32,425 nt of DNA from Pseudonocardia nigra (GCF_019396355.1 NZ_JAHKRK010000066.1:1-32425), one strand, 5' to 3'; numbered from the stretch's first letter, positions 24,048 to 32,317 are shown. The notes: a model not told the origin generated them from the letters alone. A program made the numbers and translations.

Positions 24048-25106
24048 ATGTCGCTTCGCCCATCGGCCGTACCGGGACTGGCTCTGGGGGCCGTGGTCGT
24101 GGTGCTCGCCGGCTGTGGAACGTCGACCCCGGTCGACCTGCCGGACGCTCCCGAGCAGCCCCTCTCGGCGGTCGGGAGGGACTTCTTTCCCGACAGCGCC
24201 GTCTGGACCACACCCGTGTCCCCGGAAGCAGCGATCGACCCGCGCTCGGCGGAGTACGTGGCGCGTCTGGCGCAGCTCGAGCCGGTCGTCTCGGTTCGGG
24301 AATCGACCGTCTCGGTGTTCGTCGCGACCGCGGACAGTCCGCGGTTCACGGTGACACCGACCGCGCCGAACGCCTCGCCGGAGTCGGTGCTCGAGCACGT
24401 GCCGATCCCCACCCACGCCGTGCCCGATCCGGCCCAGTCCGGCCACCTCGCGGTCTTCGACCGGACGTCCCGCTGCGTCTACGAGCTGTACGGTCTGCGT
24501 CAGGACGCGACGGGGTGGCTCGCGGACTGGGCGAACACCACCCCCGCCGATGGTGAGGGCGTCTACCCGGACGGCCTGAGCACCCGGGCGAGCGGCCTGG
24601 CCTCGACGGCCGGCCTGATCTGGCCGGATGAGCTCCTGTCCGGGACGATCCCGCACGCGCTGGTCTTCTCGTACCCGTTCACCCGACGGGGCGGGCCGGT
24701 TCCGCCCGCCACCCGCACCAACGGGACGGACGCCGACCCGAGTGCCCTGCCGATCGGCGCGAAGCTCGTGCTCGACCCGGCTCTCGACCTCGGCACGCTC
24801 GGCCTCGGGCCCGCGGAGCTCGCCATCGCGACCGCGCTCCAGCGGTACGGGATGATCCTGGGTGACACCAGCGAGGGTTTCCAGCTCTTCGCCGTCCACG
24901 CCCGCAGCTTTCCCGCCGATCCCTACATGTCGACGTGGGGCGATGTCGTGTGGGCGGACATCAGCGCCATTCCGTTCGATCGCATGCAGGTGATCGCGAC
25001 CGGAGATCAGCAGCCGCAGTACCAGGGCCCCCCGATCGAGAACAGGTGCACCGGGGCCGAAACCGGCGCAGCCGTTCCTCCTACGGGGCAGCCTGCCGGG
25101 GGTTGA
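24048..25106 (+). CDS. Secreted lipoprotein of unknown function, paralogue 1
   Basis: The 352-residue protein has a lipoprotein signal peptide ending in the lipobox VVVVLAGC, with Cys23 as the lipidated residue. The mature part begins with a Pro/Thr-rich stretch and then a globular domain. Conspicuous blocks are AIDPRSAEYV, VFVATADSPRFTV, HLAVFDRTSRCVYELY, TPADGEGVYPDGLSTR, IWPDELLSGTIPHALVFSYP, LPIGAKLVLDP and ALQRYGMILGD. The Trp, Asp and Pro content and alternating hydrophobics suggest a mainly beta fold. I do not recognise a named family. The next gene is a close paralogue (36 of 49 residues identical over the TPADG...YPFTR block). Position beside wzx and a deacetylase suggests binding or modification of the exported polysaccharide, but this is guesswork. 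A C-terminal Thr/Pro/Gly tail is unique to this copy. Confidence 0.85.
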   Translation: MSLRPSAVPGLALGAVVVVLAGCGTSTPVDLPDAPEQPLSAVGRDFFPDSAVWTTPVSPEAAIDPRSAEYVARLAQLEPVVSVRESTVSVFVATADSPRFTVTPTAPNASPESVLEHVPIPTHAVPDPAQSGHLAVFDRTSRCVYELYGLRQDATGWLADWANTTPADGEGVYPDGLSTRASGLASTAGLIWPDELLSGTIPHALVFSYPFTRRGGPVPPATRTNGTDADPSALPIGAKLVLDPALDLGTLGLGPAELAIATALQRYGMILGDTSEGFQLFAVHARSFPADPYMSTWGDVVWADISAIPFDRMQVIATGDQQPQYQGPPIENRCTGAETGAAVPPTGQPAGG

Positions 25107-25120
25107 GCAACACGCAGAAC

Positions 25121-25152
25121 TTGACAGGGATCTGCTTCCCGTGGGGTACCGT
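25121..25152 (+). promoter_or_regulatory. Candidate promoter of the second lipoprotein gene
   Basis: A perfect TTGACA (25121-25126) lies 20 nt before TACCGT (25147-25152), which is 8 nt from ATG 25161. The spacer is longer than the ideal 17-18 nt. The arrangement would give a leaderless transcript, letting this gene be expressed independently of the paralogue 54 bp upstream. Confidence 0.4.
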
Positions 25153-25160
25153 CCCGCGGC

Positions 25161-26177
25161 ATGGTCGCCGCTCGTCGTCTCGGTCCCCGCGCCGTAATCG
25201 CGTCGGCCATGCTGAGCGTGATCGCCTGCGCGGCCCCCGAGCCGGTCGAACCACCGACAGAACCTGTGTCGGCCTCGGGGACGCAGTTCTTCCGCGGCCC
25301 GAAGAGCCCCTGGACGGCGCCGGTACCTCGTGATGCGGACATCGACCCGCGATCGGACGCCTACGTCGCGATGTTCGAGGATCTCGAGCCCGTGGTCTCC
25401 GTACGACGATTCACGGTTCCGGTGTTCCTGGCGGACGAGACCACGCCGCGCTTCACCGTTCGGCCCACGGCGGAGTACGCCGTCCCCGGGTACGCCATGG
25501 AGCAGGTGCCCATCCCCCATCGGGCCCAGCCCGACCCCGAGGACGACGGTCACATGGCGGTGCTCGACCAGACGTCGGGCTGCGTCTACGAGTTCTACCG
25601 GGCGCAGCGGACCGAGAACGGGTGGACCGCCGAGTGGGTCAACGCGACTCCCGCGGACGGGGACGGGATCTACCCCGACGGTCTGAGCACTCGCGCGGCG
25701 GGCTTCTCCAACCCGATCGGACTGATCTGGCCGGACGAACTGCGCGCGGGCCACATCCCGTACGCGCTGGTCTTCGCCTATCCGTTCACCCGGGCGGACG
25801 TCACGGTCGGCCTTGCGACGCGGACCGACGGCCGGAGCACCGACCCGGCGGCGCTGCCCATCGGCGCGCACCTGCGCCTCGACCCTTCGGTCGACATCGA
25901 TGCGCTGGGTTTGTCGCCGTCGGAGCGCACGATCGCCCGAGCGCTGCAGGAGTACGGGATGATCCTCGCCGACAGCAGCGGAGGATTCACCCTGTACGCC
26001 GCGCATCCGGCGAGCTTCGCCGCAGATCCGTATCCATCGCTGTTCGGCGACGTCGCGTATGCCGGAATCGGTGCGATCCCCTTCGACCGCATGCAGGTGC
26101 TGTCGCTCGGTGAGCCCGAGGAGCGCTACACCGGCCCGCCGATCCCGAACCGCTGCAACGCCGCCAGCGTGGACTGA
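25161..26177 (+). CDS. Secreted lipoprotein of unknown function, paralogue 2
   Basis: This 338-residue protein has a lipoprotein signal peptide with lipobox SVIAC (Cys23). The mature domain repeats the architecture of the preceding gene: DIDPRSDAYV, VFLADETTPRFTV, HMAVLDQTSGCVYEFY, TPADGDGIYPDGLSTR, IWPDELRAGHIPYALVFAYP, LPIGAHLRLDP, ALQEYGMILAD and IPFDRMQVL, ending GPPIPNRC. One conserved cysteine in GCVYEFY and another near the C-terminus (NRC) occur in both copies and could form a disulfide. It arose by tandem duplication. Function is not known. A polysaccharide-binding or -cleaving role would fit the locus but no catalytic motif is identified. Confidence 0.85.
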   Translation: MVAARRLGPRAVIASAMLSVIACAAPEPVEPPTEPVSASGTQFFRGPKSPWTAPVPRDADIDPRSDAYVAMFEDLEPVVSVRRFTVPVFLADETTPRFTVRPTAEYAVPGYAMEQVPIPHRAQPDPEDDGHMAVLDQTSGCVYEFYRAQRTENGWTAEWVNATPADGDGIYPDGLSTRAAGFSNPIGLIWPDELRAGHIPYALVFAYPFTRADVTVGLATRTDGRSTDPAALPIGAHLRLDPSVDIDALGLSPSERTIARALQEYGMILADSSGGFTLYAAHPASFAADPYPSLFGDVAYAGIGAIPFDRMQVLSLGEPEERYTGPPIPNRCNAASVD

Positions 26178-26194
26178 GCCGCACGCGCGTGCAC

Positions 26195-26223
26195 TTACCG
26201 CCATGCCCGCGGTGTGTCACGCT
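26195..26223 (+). promoter_or_regulatory. Candidate promoter of the second deacetylase gene
   Basis: TTACCG (26195-26200) and CACGCT (26218-26223) are 17 nt apart, and GTG 26232 begins 8 nt after the second hexamer. The -10 is weak, but spacing copies the leaderless pattern at 9541, 24036 and 25147. A perfect 12-bp palindrome (GCACGCGCGTGC, 26181-26192) abuts the -35 on its upstream side. Confidence 0.3.
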
Positions 26224-26231
26224 GTTCCACT

Positions 26232-26999
26232 GTGCCGATCCTCTGCTACCACTCCGTGGCGTGCGGCTGGGAGGACCCGGTCTCCGTGGAGCCGGTGGAC
26301 TTCGAGCGCCAGTGCCGCACCCTGCAGCGCCGCGGCGGGACGGTGCCGCTCAGCGCCGTGCGTGATCGTCTCGCCGCCGACGGCACCGTCCCCGTGGGTG
26401 CCACGGTGTTGACCTTCGACGACGGCTTCGCCGACTACGCCGAGCACGCCGTGCCGATCATGCAGCGCTACGGGCTCACGGCCACGATGTACGTGGTCGC
26501 CGGGTCGGTCACGCCGAACGGCGTCGCAGTCGGCTGGATCACCGGTCTCGACCCGGCCGACGCTCCTCCGCTCCTGACCGCCGACCAGATCCGCGACCTG
26601 CACGACCGAGGCTGGGAGATCGGCAGCCACAGCATGGCGCACCGCGACCTGCCGACGCTCTCCGAGGCGGAGTGCCTCGCCGACCTGCGCGAGAGCCGTG
26701 AGATCCTCTCCGACCTCATCGGCCACCCGGTCACCACGCTCGCCTACCCGTTCGGACGGCATGCCCCGCACGTCCGGCGAGCTGCCCACAAGGCCGGATA
26801 CGCCTGCGCCATGGCGCTGCCCGAGGGGCCCGAGCCGGGCGGTCCGTTCGCCGTGCCGCGCACCGGGATCTACCGCGGGAACCCGATGTGGAAGTTCGCG
26901 GCGAAGACCAGCAGGTGGTACCCAGCGGTACGCACGTCTTCTGTGTACCAGCGCGCGGCCGCCGCCGTTCGCGGCCTTCGCGCGCGGTCGGCGGCATAG
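26232..26999 (+). CDS. Polysaccharide deacetylase (NodB homology domain)
   Basis: The 255-residue product consists almost entirely of a NodB domain. It begins VPILCYHSVA, then VLTFDDGFADYAEHAVPIMQ (about 59-78, metal-binding Asp64), TATMYVVAGSV, GWEIGSHSMAHRDLPTLS (about 127-144, His133 and His137) and LAYPFGRH. All metal-binding positions are present, so it should be an active CE4-type de-N-acetylase. There is no signal peptide, pointing to cytoplasmic or unconventional action. GTG 26232 is preferred because it places the family's YHSV block at the very N-terminus; GTG 26214 adds six residues. It follows the lipoprotein pair by 54 bp. It differs from the 4415-5428 deacetylase, which is longer and has TVDDG. 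Confidence 0.87.
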   Translation: MPILCYHSVACGWEDPVSVEPVDFERQCRTLQRRGGTVPLSAVRDRLAADGTVPVGATVLTFDDGFADYAEHAVPIMQRYGLTATMYVVAGSVTPNGVAVGWITGLDPADAPPLLTADQIRDLHDRGWEIGSHSMAHRDLPTLSEAECLADLRESREILSDLIGHPVTTLAYPFGRHAPHVRRAAHKAGYACAMALPEGPEPGGPFAVPRTGIYRGNPMWKFAAKTSRWYPAVRTSSVYQRAAAAVRGLRARSAA

Positions 27000-27054
27000 C
27001 CACGGCGCCGACCGGTAACGCCGGAGCGCGCCTGCCCGAATGCCCCGGCGACAT

Positions 27055-27072
27055 GCGGGCGGTGTCGCCCGC
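27055..27072 (+). terminator. Candidate hairpin terminator after the deacetylase
   Basis: GCGGGCG (27055-27061) and CGCCCGC (27066-27072) form a perfect 7-bp stem with a 4-nt loop, 55 nt after the deacetylase stop. No U-tract follows, as is common for actinobacterial hairpins. Confidence 0.4.
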
Positions 27073-27124
27073 CGACGCACCTGTGCCGCGCCACGGCCCG
27101 GGGCGTACGCCTTCGAGGAGTGCG

Positions 27125-28245
27125 ATGACGCTCAGTGCTGATCACATCAGCCCGGGTGCGGTCGGGTCCCGCGTGCGGGCACGTCGGCCCGACCGCTGGA
27201 CGACCGCGCTGGGCCGCCTCGACGATCCCCGGCTGGAGCAGGCCTGGCGGGGTCTCCAGGAGGCCGGCCACGTCCCTTCCCCGTTCCTCAGCTGGGAGTG
27301 GGCGTCCGCCCTGCGCGACGTACCCGGCGTCGCCGGCGGCATCGAGGTGCTCACGGTCGCGGAGGACGACCGGATCGTCGGGCTGCTGCCGGTCGAGCGG
27401 GTACGATCCGCCACCGGTGCCACGGTCGTCGGAATCGCCGGCCAGAGTTGGCTCGCGCCCGACCACACCGACGTGATCGCGGCACCCGAGCATCGTGGGC
27501 CGGTGGCGACGGCCCTGCTCCGGCTGCTCGCCCGATCATCGGGCTGGGACGTCCTGCAGTTCGACGCGCTGCAGAGGACGGCGCGCTCGCGGCCGCCGTG
27601 GCCGAGGCGTTCCGGCTTCCGCGGTACATCCGGAGGACAGCCGAGCTGGTGCCCGTCAGCTACGTGCCGCTGCGTGGTCCCATCGTGAGCGGGCACGCCC
27701 GAAAACAGGTGCGCAAGGAACTGCGGCGCGCGGAGGCGTCCGGCGGCGGCTTCGCCGTCGTCACCGATCCGGCGCATTTCCCGCCGCTGCTCGAGGAGAT
27801 GATGCGGTTGCACATCGCCCGCTTCGGTGAGCGGTCCGCCCTCTTCGCGACACCCGAACGCCGGGCGTTCCACCTGATCGCCGCGCAGCGCCTCGGCGAG
27901 TCCGGGTCGGTCCGGGTCAATCGCCTCACGGTGGACGGCGCCGCAGCAGCCATCACCTACCACCTCGTGTGGGGCGATCGAGTGCTCTTCTACAGCGGTG
28001 GGCTCCGCACCGACATCGGGCGGACACCGGGCTTCTCGGTCCGCGTGGCCGCGATGCTGGCCGCCGCGCAGGCGGGATACGCCGAAGCCGACCTCCTGCG
28101 CGGCGACCACGGGTACAAGGACCGTTTCGTCTCCGAAGTTCGGCACGACGTCACGGAGCAGGTGGTGCGGGTGACGACCCGCGCCACCGCGCTGGGCACC
28201 GCGGCACTCGTCCGGCGGGTCCGCCGCATCATCGCGGGCCCCTGA
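27125..28245 (+). pseudogene. CelD/FemAB-like acyltransferase, interrupted by a -1 frameshift
   Basis: Two reading frames together spell one Acetyltransf_6 protein of about 373 residues. The first frame starts at ATG 27125 (GAGGAG 6 nt upstream) and is family-like up to GWDVLQFDALQ. It then turns to low-complexity Arg/Pro sequence and stops after 27688. The second frame takes over near 27573 with EDGALAAAVAEAFRLPRYIR and continues to the diagnostic ADLLRGDHGYKDRFVSEV near the C-terminus, ending at 28245. Adding one G to CAGAGGAC (giving CAGGAGGAC) restores a single frame. No slippery heptamer is present, so programmed shifting is unlikely. Either the gene is inactivated or the base was lost in sequencing. 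The intact paralogue at 3326-4435 has almost the same length (369 residues). Confidence 0.8.
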
Positions 28246-28254
28246 CCCACCGCG

Positions 28255-28285
28255 GCCGCCGTCCGGCGCACAACGCGACGGCGGC
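28255..28285 (+). terminator. Candidate hairpin terminator after the broken acyltransferase
   Basis: GCCGCCGTC (28255-28263) and GACGGCGGC (28277-28285) form a perfect 9-bp stem with a 13-nt loop, followed by GGTTTCG. It begins 10 nt after the stop at 28245. The rest of the 210-bp gap to the next gene holds no feature I can support. Confidence 0.45.
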
Positions 28286-28455
28286 GGTTTCGAAGCGGTA
28301 ACGCGGCGGCCCCGCCAGGCGACTGAGAAGACCGAAGTCACTGTTCCCGCTGGTCCGAGCGCCACGTCGCACCCGAGACCAGCTGTCGGGGGGACATCGG
28401 ACGTGCGCGCACACCGAGCGGGGTCGGCTGCGCGTCGACAACCCTGAGGGGCAGG

Positions 28456-29982
28456 ATGAATATCCACCTGGACGTGGACGATTCCGCACCGCGACGACGA
28501 GACGACGCATCGACGAGCAGGACGCAACTCGAGTCGCTCGACGAGCTCACCCCTGTCACGCCGGAGCTCCCTCCGCGGCGCGCTCCGCGCCCACGGCCGG
28601 CCTGGGAGGTCCGCTACGCCCGCTCGGTCGCAGCGGCCGACGTGCTGGCGATCGTCGTCTCGCTCGGGCTGCGGGAGGTCTGGGGCGACGCACCGCCCAT
28701 CAGCGGGCTCACCTGGGTGCTCGCCGGAGTGACACTCGGCCTCACGGTGATGTGTCTCATCGTGTGCCGCACGTGGGAGTCGGCGGTGCTGGGTCAGGGG
28801 GCAGAGGAGTTCAGCCGGCTGCTGCGGGCCATGGTCACCAGCGCCGTCGTGCTCGGTCTCATCGCCCTCGCTCTGAAGCTGCCCGAGGTGCGCCCCTGGG
28901 TCTTCGGGGTCCTTCCGATCGCCCTGCTGCTGGCCGCACTCGGCCGCCTCCTCCTGCGCAAGGCTCTCTACCGGCGGCGCAAGGCCGGCGCCTGCCTGCA
29001 CGAGGTGCTCGCCGTCGGCACCGAGGAGGCCGTCGCACAACTGATCTCGCGGACGCGCCGAGCCGGCCATCACGGCTGGACCATCACCGCCGTGTGCACT
29101 CCGTCCGGCACCGGCACCGACATGGTCGACGAGATCCTCGGTGTGCCCGTGATCGGCGACCTCGACGCGGTGGCGCCAGTCGCACGGGAGGGCTCCCACC
29201 GCGTGGTCTCGGTCGCCCCTGCGCCGGGATGGACGCCCCGGCGCCTGCACCAGCTGGCGTGGGACCTCGAGGGCACCGGCACCGAACTGGTGGTCGAGCC
29301 GGGTCTGATGGAGGTTGCCGGGCCGCGTCTGCACGTCGCCGCGGTCGACGGGCTACCACTGCTCCGCCTCACCGAACCGAACTGGTCGGGGGTCCCGCGG
29401 GTCGTGAAGGCCGTGTCCGATCGCGTGCTGGCCGCCCTGCTGCTGGTGCTCGTCCTGCCGGTCATGGTCGGCCTGGCCGTTGCGGTCGGCCTCGACGGCG
29501 GACCGATCTTCTTCCGTCAAGCCCGGGTGGGCCGCCATGGGCGACGCTTCCAGATGATCAAGTTTCGCTCGATGGTCGTCGACGCCGAGCGGCGCCGCCC
29601 AGAGCTGGCCAACGAGGCCGCGGGTCCGCTGTTCAAGGTCCGCAACGACCCGCGGATCACGAGGGTGGGGCGTTGGATGCGGAAGTACTCCCTCGACGAG
29701 CTGCCGCAGCTGTTCAACGTGATCGCCGGTTCGATGGCGCTCGTGGGGCCGCGACCGCCGCTCCCGAAGGAGGTGGAGGGGTACTCGCGGGACGCCAGGC
29801 GCAAGCTGATGGTGAAGCCGGGGCTCACCGGGCTGTGGCAGGTCAGCGGCCGCAGTGACCTCTCCTGGGAGGAGTCGGTACGGCTGGACCTCCGGTACGT
29901 CGAGAACTGGACGCTCGCCCTGGACTGGCTGATCCTCTGGAAGACCATTGGCGCCGTTGTCCGGGGCACCGGCGCGTACTGA
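28456..29982 (+). CDS. Polyprenyl glycosylphosphotransferase (WcaJ/CpsE-like), initiating enzyme
   Basis: The 508-residue product is a full-length polyisoprenyl-phosphate hexose-1-phosphate transferase. It has a hydrophilic start, four N-terminal membrane segments (about 55-165), a CoA-binding-like Rossmann domain (about 183-300), a fifth hydrophobic segment (about 322-345) and the C-terminal catalytic domain. Signature residues include FFRQARVGRHGRRFQMIKFR (352-371), the Asp414-Glu415 dyad in YSLDELPQLFNV, LVGPRPPLP (429-437) and KPGLTGLWQVSGRSDLSWEE (454-473). It transfers a sugar 1-phosphate, commonly glucose- or galactose-1-phosphate, from a nucleotide sugar to undecaprenyl phosphate, starting the repeat unit. 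ATG 28456 has a GGGG-type site immediately upstream. It is the committed step for the whole locus. Confidence 0.92.
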   Translation: MNIHLDVDDSAPRRRDDASTSRTQLESLDELTPVTPELPPRRAPRPRPAWEVRYARSVAAADVLAIVVSLGLREVWGDAPPISGLTWVLAGVTLGLTVMCLIVCRTWESAVLGQGAEEFSRLLRAMVTSAVVLGLIALALKLPEVRPWVFGVLPIALLLAALGRLLLRKALYRRRKAGACLHEVLAVGTEEAVAQLISRTRRAGHHGWTITAVCTPSGTGTDMVDEILGVPVIGDLDAVAPVAREGSHRVVSVAPAPGWTPRRLHQLAWDLEGTGTELVVEPGLMEVAGPRLHVAAVDGLPLLRLTEPNWSGVPRVVKAVSDRVLAALLLVLVLPVMVGLAVAVGLDGGPIFFRQARVGRHGRRFQMIKFRSMVVDAERRRPELANEAAGPLFKVRNDPRITRVGRWMRKYSLDELPQLFNVIAGSMALVGPRPPLPKEVEGYSRDARRKLMVKPGLTGLWQVSGRSDLSWEESVRLDLRYVENWTLALDWLILWKTIGAVVRGTGAY

Positions 29983-30008
29983 GCTGCGGAAGGGTCGGCG
30001 AGTGACTG

Positions 30009-31433
30009 ATGGCTGTTCCGGCGATCCGTACCGGGCGCGGCGCAGGAGCCGCCGCCGGCACCACGGTCTTCGGCGTCTGGAGCAGCGCCTTCGCCCTCGG
30101 CGTGCTGTTCCACGAATGGCAGACCGGAGCACCGGCCGTGTCCGTGCACGGCGTCGCGGCGATTGCGGCGATCGCGGTGCTGCTCCGGCCCACATCTGTC
30201 CTCCGCATGCTCGTCGTGCTGGCGTTGCTCGCCGTCGAGTTCGTCATCGACCTGCCCAACCCGTGGAACCACACGACCGTCGCCGGCGTGGTCGGCGGGG
30301 CGGTGGTGCTGTGGTGGATCGGTTACGCCGTGTGCTCGCCGGGCGCCGCTCGCCGCCCCGACCAGTTCCTCCAGCGGATCGCGCCGTTCCTGCGCACGGC
30401 GTTCATCGTGACGTGGTACTTCGCGGCGTTCGCGAAGCTCAACGATGGCTTCCTGGACACCACGCTCACCTGCGCGATGTGGATTCTCGACGCCGTCCCG
30501 CTGGTGTCCGTCCCCGATGCACTGCGCCCACTGGTGATCGTCGGCACCATCGCGCTGGAGCTGTCGATCCCGACCCTGCTGCTCTTCCGGCGCACCCGGG
30601 CGATCGCAGTCATCGCCGGGTTCGCATTCCACCTCCTCTCGTCCATCGCGGGCCATACCGCCTTCTCCGGCCTCGCCTGGTGCTTCTATCTGCTGTTCCT
30701 GCCCGCAGCGGCGGTGGCGGGCGCCGCTGGGCTCGTGCGCCGCGCCGTCGGACCCGAGATGCGTCAGTGCGTCCTCAGGGCCATCCGGTCACCGCTGACC
30801 TGGGTCGCACTGGCCACCTGCTGGATGCTCGCCGCCGGCGCACTGCAGATGCTGCCGGAACTCACCGCCTGGCGGATCAAGCGCTGGCTGCCCACACTCG
30901 GCTACACGCTCTGGATGATGCTCTGGGCCGTGCTGCTGCTCCGGCTTCGCCGCTACTGGCTGGTCCTCACCCCGTCCGGCGCCTTGCTGCGAGTACGGCA
31001 GCCGCTGTTCCTCGCGGTGCTGGCGCTCATCGTCCTCAGCGCGGTCAGCCCGTACATCGGGCTGAAGACCAAGTACTCCTTCACTATGTACAGCAACCTG
31101 CACACGGAGCCGGGACGATGGAACCACCTCGTCGTGCCCGAGGCGGTGCGCGTCTTCGATGCGCAACAGGGCATGGTCCGGTTCCTGCGGATCGGCGACC
31201 CGGCGATGGAGGATCAGGTCACCGCCCAGGGCGGCCATTCCGTCGTGCTCCTGGACGCACGCCGGCTCGCGGCCTCCTATCCAGATGCTGCGGTCACGTA
31301 CGAGTTGGACGGCGAGGTCAGGACAGCCGACCGGATCGCCGACGATCCGGTGCTGGGCCGGCCGGTCTCACCGCTCGTCCGGCTTCTCGGCGGATTCCGT
31401 CAGGTGCCTGCGGTGGACAGTTGCCAGCATTGA
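30009..31433 (+). CDS. HTTM-like multi-pass membrane protein
   Basis: The protein has 474 residues. It has about ten hydrophobic segments (first near 20-37, last near 338-352) and a soluble C-terminal domain of roughly 110 residues. The stretch TWYFAAFAKLNDGFLDTTLT (135-154) followed by CAMWIL resembles the conserved KLN...(S/T)CA element of HTTM (horizontally transferred transmembrane, vitamin K carboxylase-like) proteins. SPYIGLKTKYSFTMYSNLHT followed by EPGRWNHL also fits HTTM-family C-terminal regions. I see no proof of carboxylase activity, and most bacterial HTTM proteins are uncharacterised. It begins at ATG 30009, 26 bp after the phosphotransferase, so the two are probably cotranscribed. 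It ends 2 bp before the convergent lipoprotein gene. Confidence 0.65.
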   Translation: MAVPAIRTGRGAGAAAGTTVFGVWSSAFALGVLFHEWQTGAPAVSVHGVAAIAAIAVLLRPTSVLRMLVVLALLAVEFVIDLPNPWNHTTVAGVVGGAVVLWWIGYAVCSPGAARRPDQFLQRIAPFLRTAFIVTWYFAAFAKLNDGFLDTTLTCAMWILDAVPLVSVPDALRPLVIVGTIALELSIPTLLLFRRTRAIAVIAGFAFHLLSSIAGHTAFSGLAWCFYLLFLPAAAVAGAAGLVRRAVGPEMRQCVLRAIRSPLTWVALATCWMLAAGALQMLPELTAWRIKRWLPTLGYTLWMMLWAVLLLRLRRYWLVLTPSGALLRVRQPLFLAVLALIVLSAVSPYIGLKTKYSFTMYSNLHTEPGRWNHLVVPEAVRVFDAQQGMVRFLRIGDPAMEDQVTAQGGHSVVLLDARRLAASYPDAAVTYELDGEVRTADRIADDPVLGRPVSPLVRLLGGFRQVPAVDSCQH

Positions 31434-31435
31434 CC

Positions 31436-32317
31436 TCAGCGAGCGGCGGTCGTGACGCGGATCGGACCGCCGTCGGTGCCGACGGCGATCACAGCGGAGG
31501 CGGTCGGGTCGTCGGGGACGTCGATCTCGACATCCTCTGCATCGTCGGAGACGGCCGACGTCGCGAGCCGGTAGGCCCCCGGTGCCACCGCGAGCGAGAT
31601 CGGTCCGCTGCCCGAGCGCGCCACGATCGTCTGAACCGTCGAGAAGGTCAGGTCGATGGGGCCGGACCCGGTCTCGACGACGGCGGCCGTGCCGCCGAGC
31701 GCGCTTCCGGTGACACCGCCGGATCCGGTGTCGACCGTGATGTCGCCCTGCACGTCCGTGATCCGCACAGCGCCGGACCCCGAGTCGACACGCACCGGGC
31801 CGGCGATGTCGCTGACCTCGACCGCTCCCGATCCGGTGTCGACGTCCACGTGTCCCGCACCGGCCACGACGATCGAACCCGAGCCCGACCGGCCCAGCAC
31901 TCCGACACCCGCCGGCACGGTGACGACGTACTCGAAGTAGCACTCCGGAAGTTCGTCGCACCCGTCGAGAACCAGGCGGGTGCCCTCGAGCCGGTGCGAC
32001 TGCGGTGGCTCGGGCCCGTCGTAGATGACCGTGCGCTCGACGGTGTAGCCGGTGCCCGCGCCGCTGCGGAGCACGGCACGGGACGAGCCGGTCGTGAGCT
32101 CGACGACCGTCACCTCGGCGCCTGCCGGTGGCGTCACGGCACTCGCGGGGGCAACGGGAGCGGACGCGGCGGAGTGCGCGCGGTCCGTCTCCCCGCCCGG
32201 CTCGTCCGCCATGGCGACCGGCGCCGGAGGACCGGTCGGATCCGGTGGCGCTCCGCAGGCCGACAGTACGGTCAATGCAGCACCGAGGCCCGCGACCCAC
32301 GTGTGCCCACGTCCCAT
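31436..32317 (-). CDS. DUF4097-type repeat lipoprotein
   Basis: This 293-residue protein starts with a lipoprotein signal peptide (GLGAALTVLSAC, Cys21), then an Ala/Pro-rich linker (about 22-66). The body contains six copies of a (D/E/R)(S/T)GSG element at residues 143, 160, 178, 196, 215 and 234, spaced 17-19 residues apart, each followed by a short beta strand (for example DTGSGAVEVSDIAG). This is the right-handed beta-helix-like repeat of DUF4097/adhesin-like proteins. Cys120 and Cys126 could be disulfide-bonded. It is expected on the outer face of the cell membrane; whether it contacts the polysaccharide is unknown. ATG 32317 is preferred over GTG 32332 because GGGGGCGG precedes it at good spacing. 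It is transcribed toward the locus. Confidence 0.8.
   Translation of the reverse strand: MGRGHTWVAGLGAALTVLSACGAPPDPTGPPAPVAMADEPGGETDRAHSAASAPVAPASAVTPPAGAEVTVVELTTGSSRAVLRSGAGTGYTVERTVIYDGPEPPQSHRLEGTRLVLDGCDELPECYFEYVVTVPAGVGVLGRSGSGSIVVAGAGHVDVDTGSGAVEVSDIAGPVRVDSGSGAVRITDVQGDITVDTGSGGVTGSALGGTAAVVETGSGPIDLTFSTVQTIVARSGSGPISLAVAPGAYRLATSAVSDDAEDVEIDVPDDPTASAVIAVGTDGGPIRVTTAAR

Noticed and set aside
23895..26204. A 769-codon minus-strand open frame opposite the lipoprotein genes
   Set aside because: Its translation is Arg/His/Asp-rich and repetitive because it mirrors the tandem paralogues. The plus strand has lipoboxes, start sites and conserved blocks.
27565..27600. Programmed ribosomal frameshifting in the second CelD-like gene
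   Set aside because: No X-XXY-YYZ slippery heptamer or downstream pseudoknot is apparent, and the paralogue at 3326 is encoded in one frame. Loss of a single G explains the data better.
27142..29334. A 730-codon minus-strand open frame opposite the acyltransferase and phosphotransferase
   Set aside because: No recognisable domain, and it covers two well-identified plus-strand genes and a terminator-like hairpin.
31600..31910. DNA-level tandem repeats in the DUF4097 gene as a possible CRISPR or satellite
   Set aside because: The periodicity of about 54 bp reflects the 18-residue GSG protein repeat. The units are imperfect and have no conserved spacer-repeat organisation.
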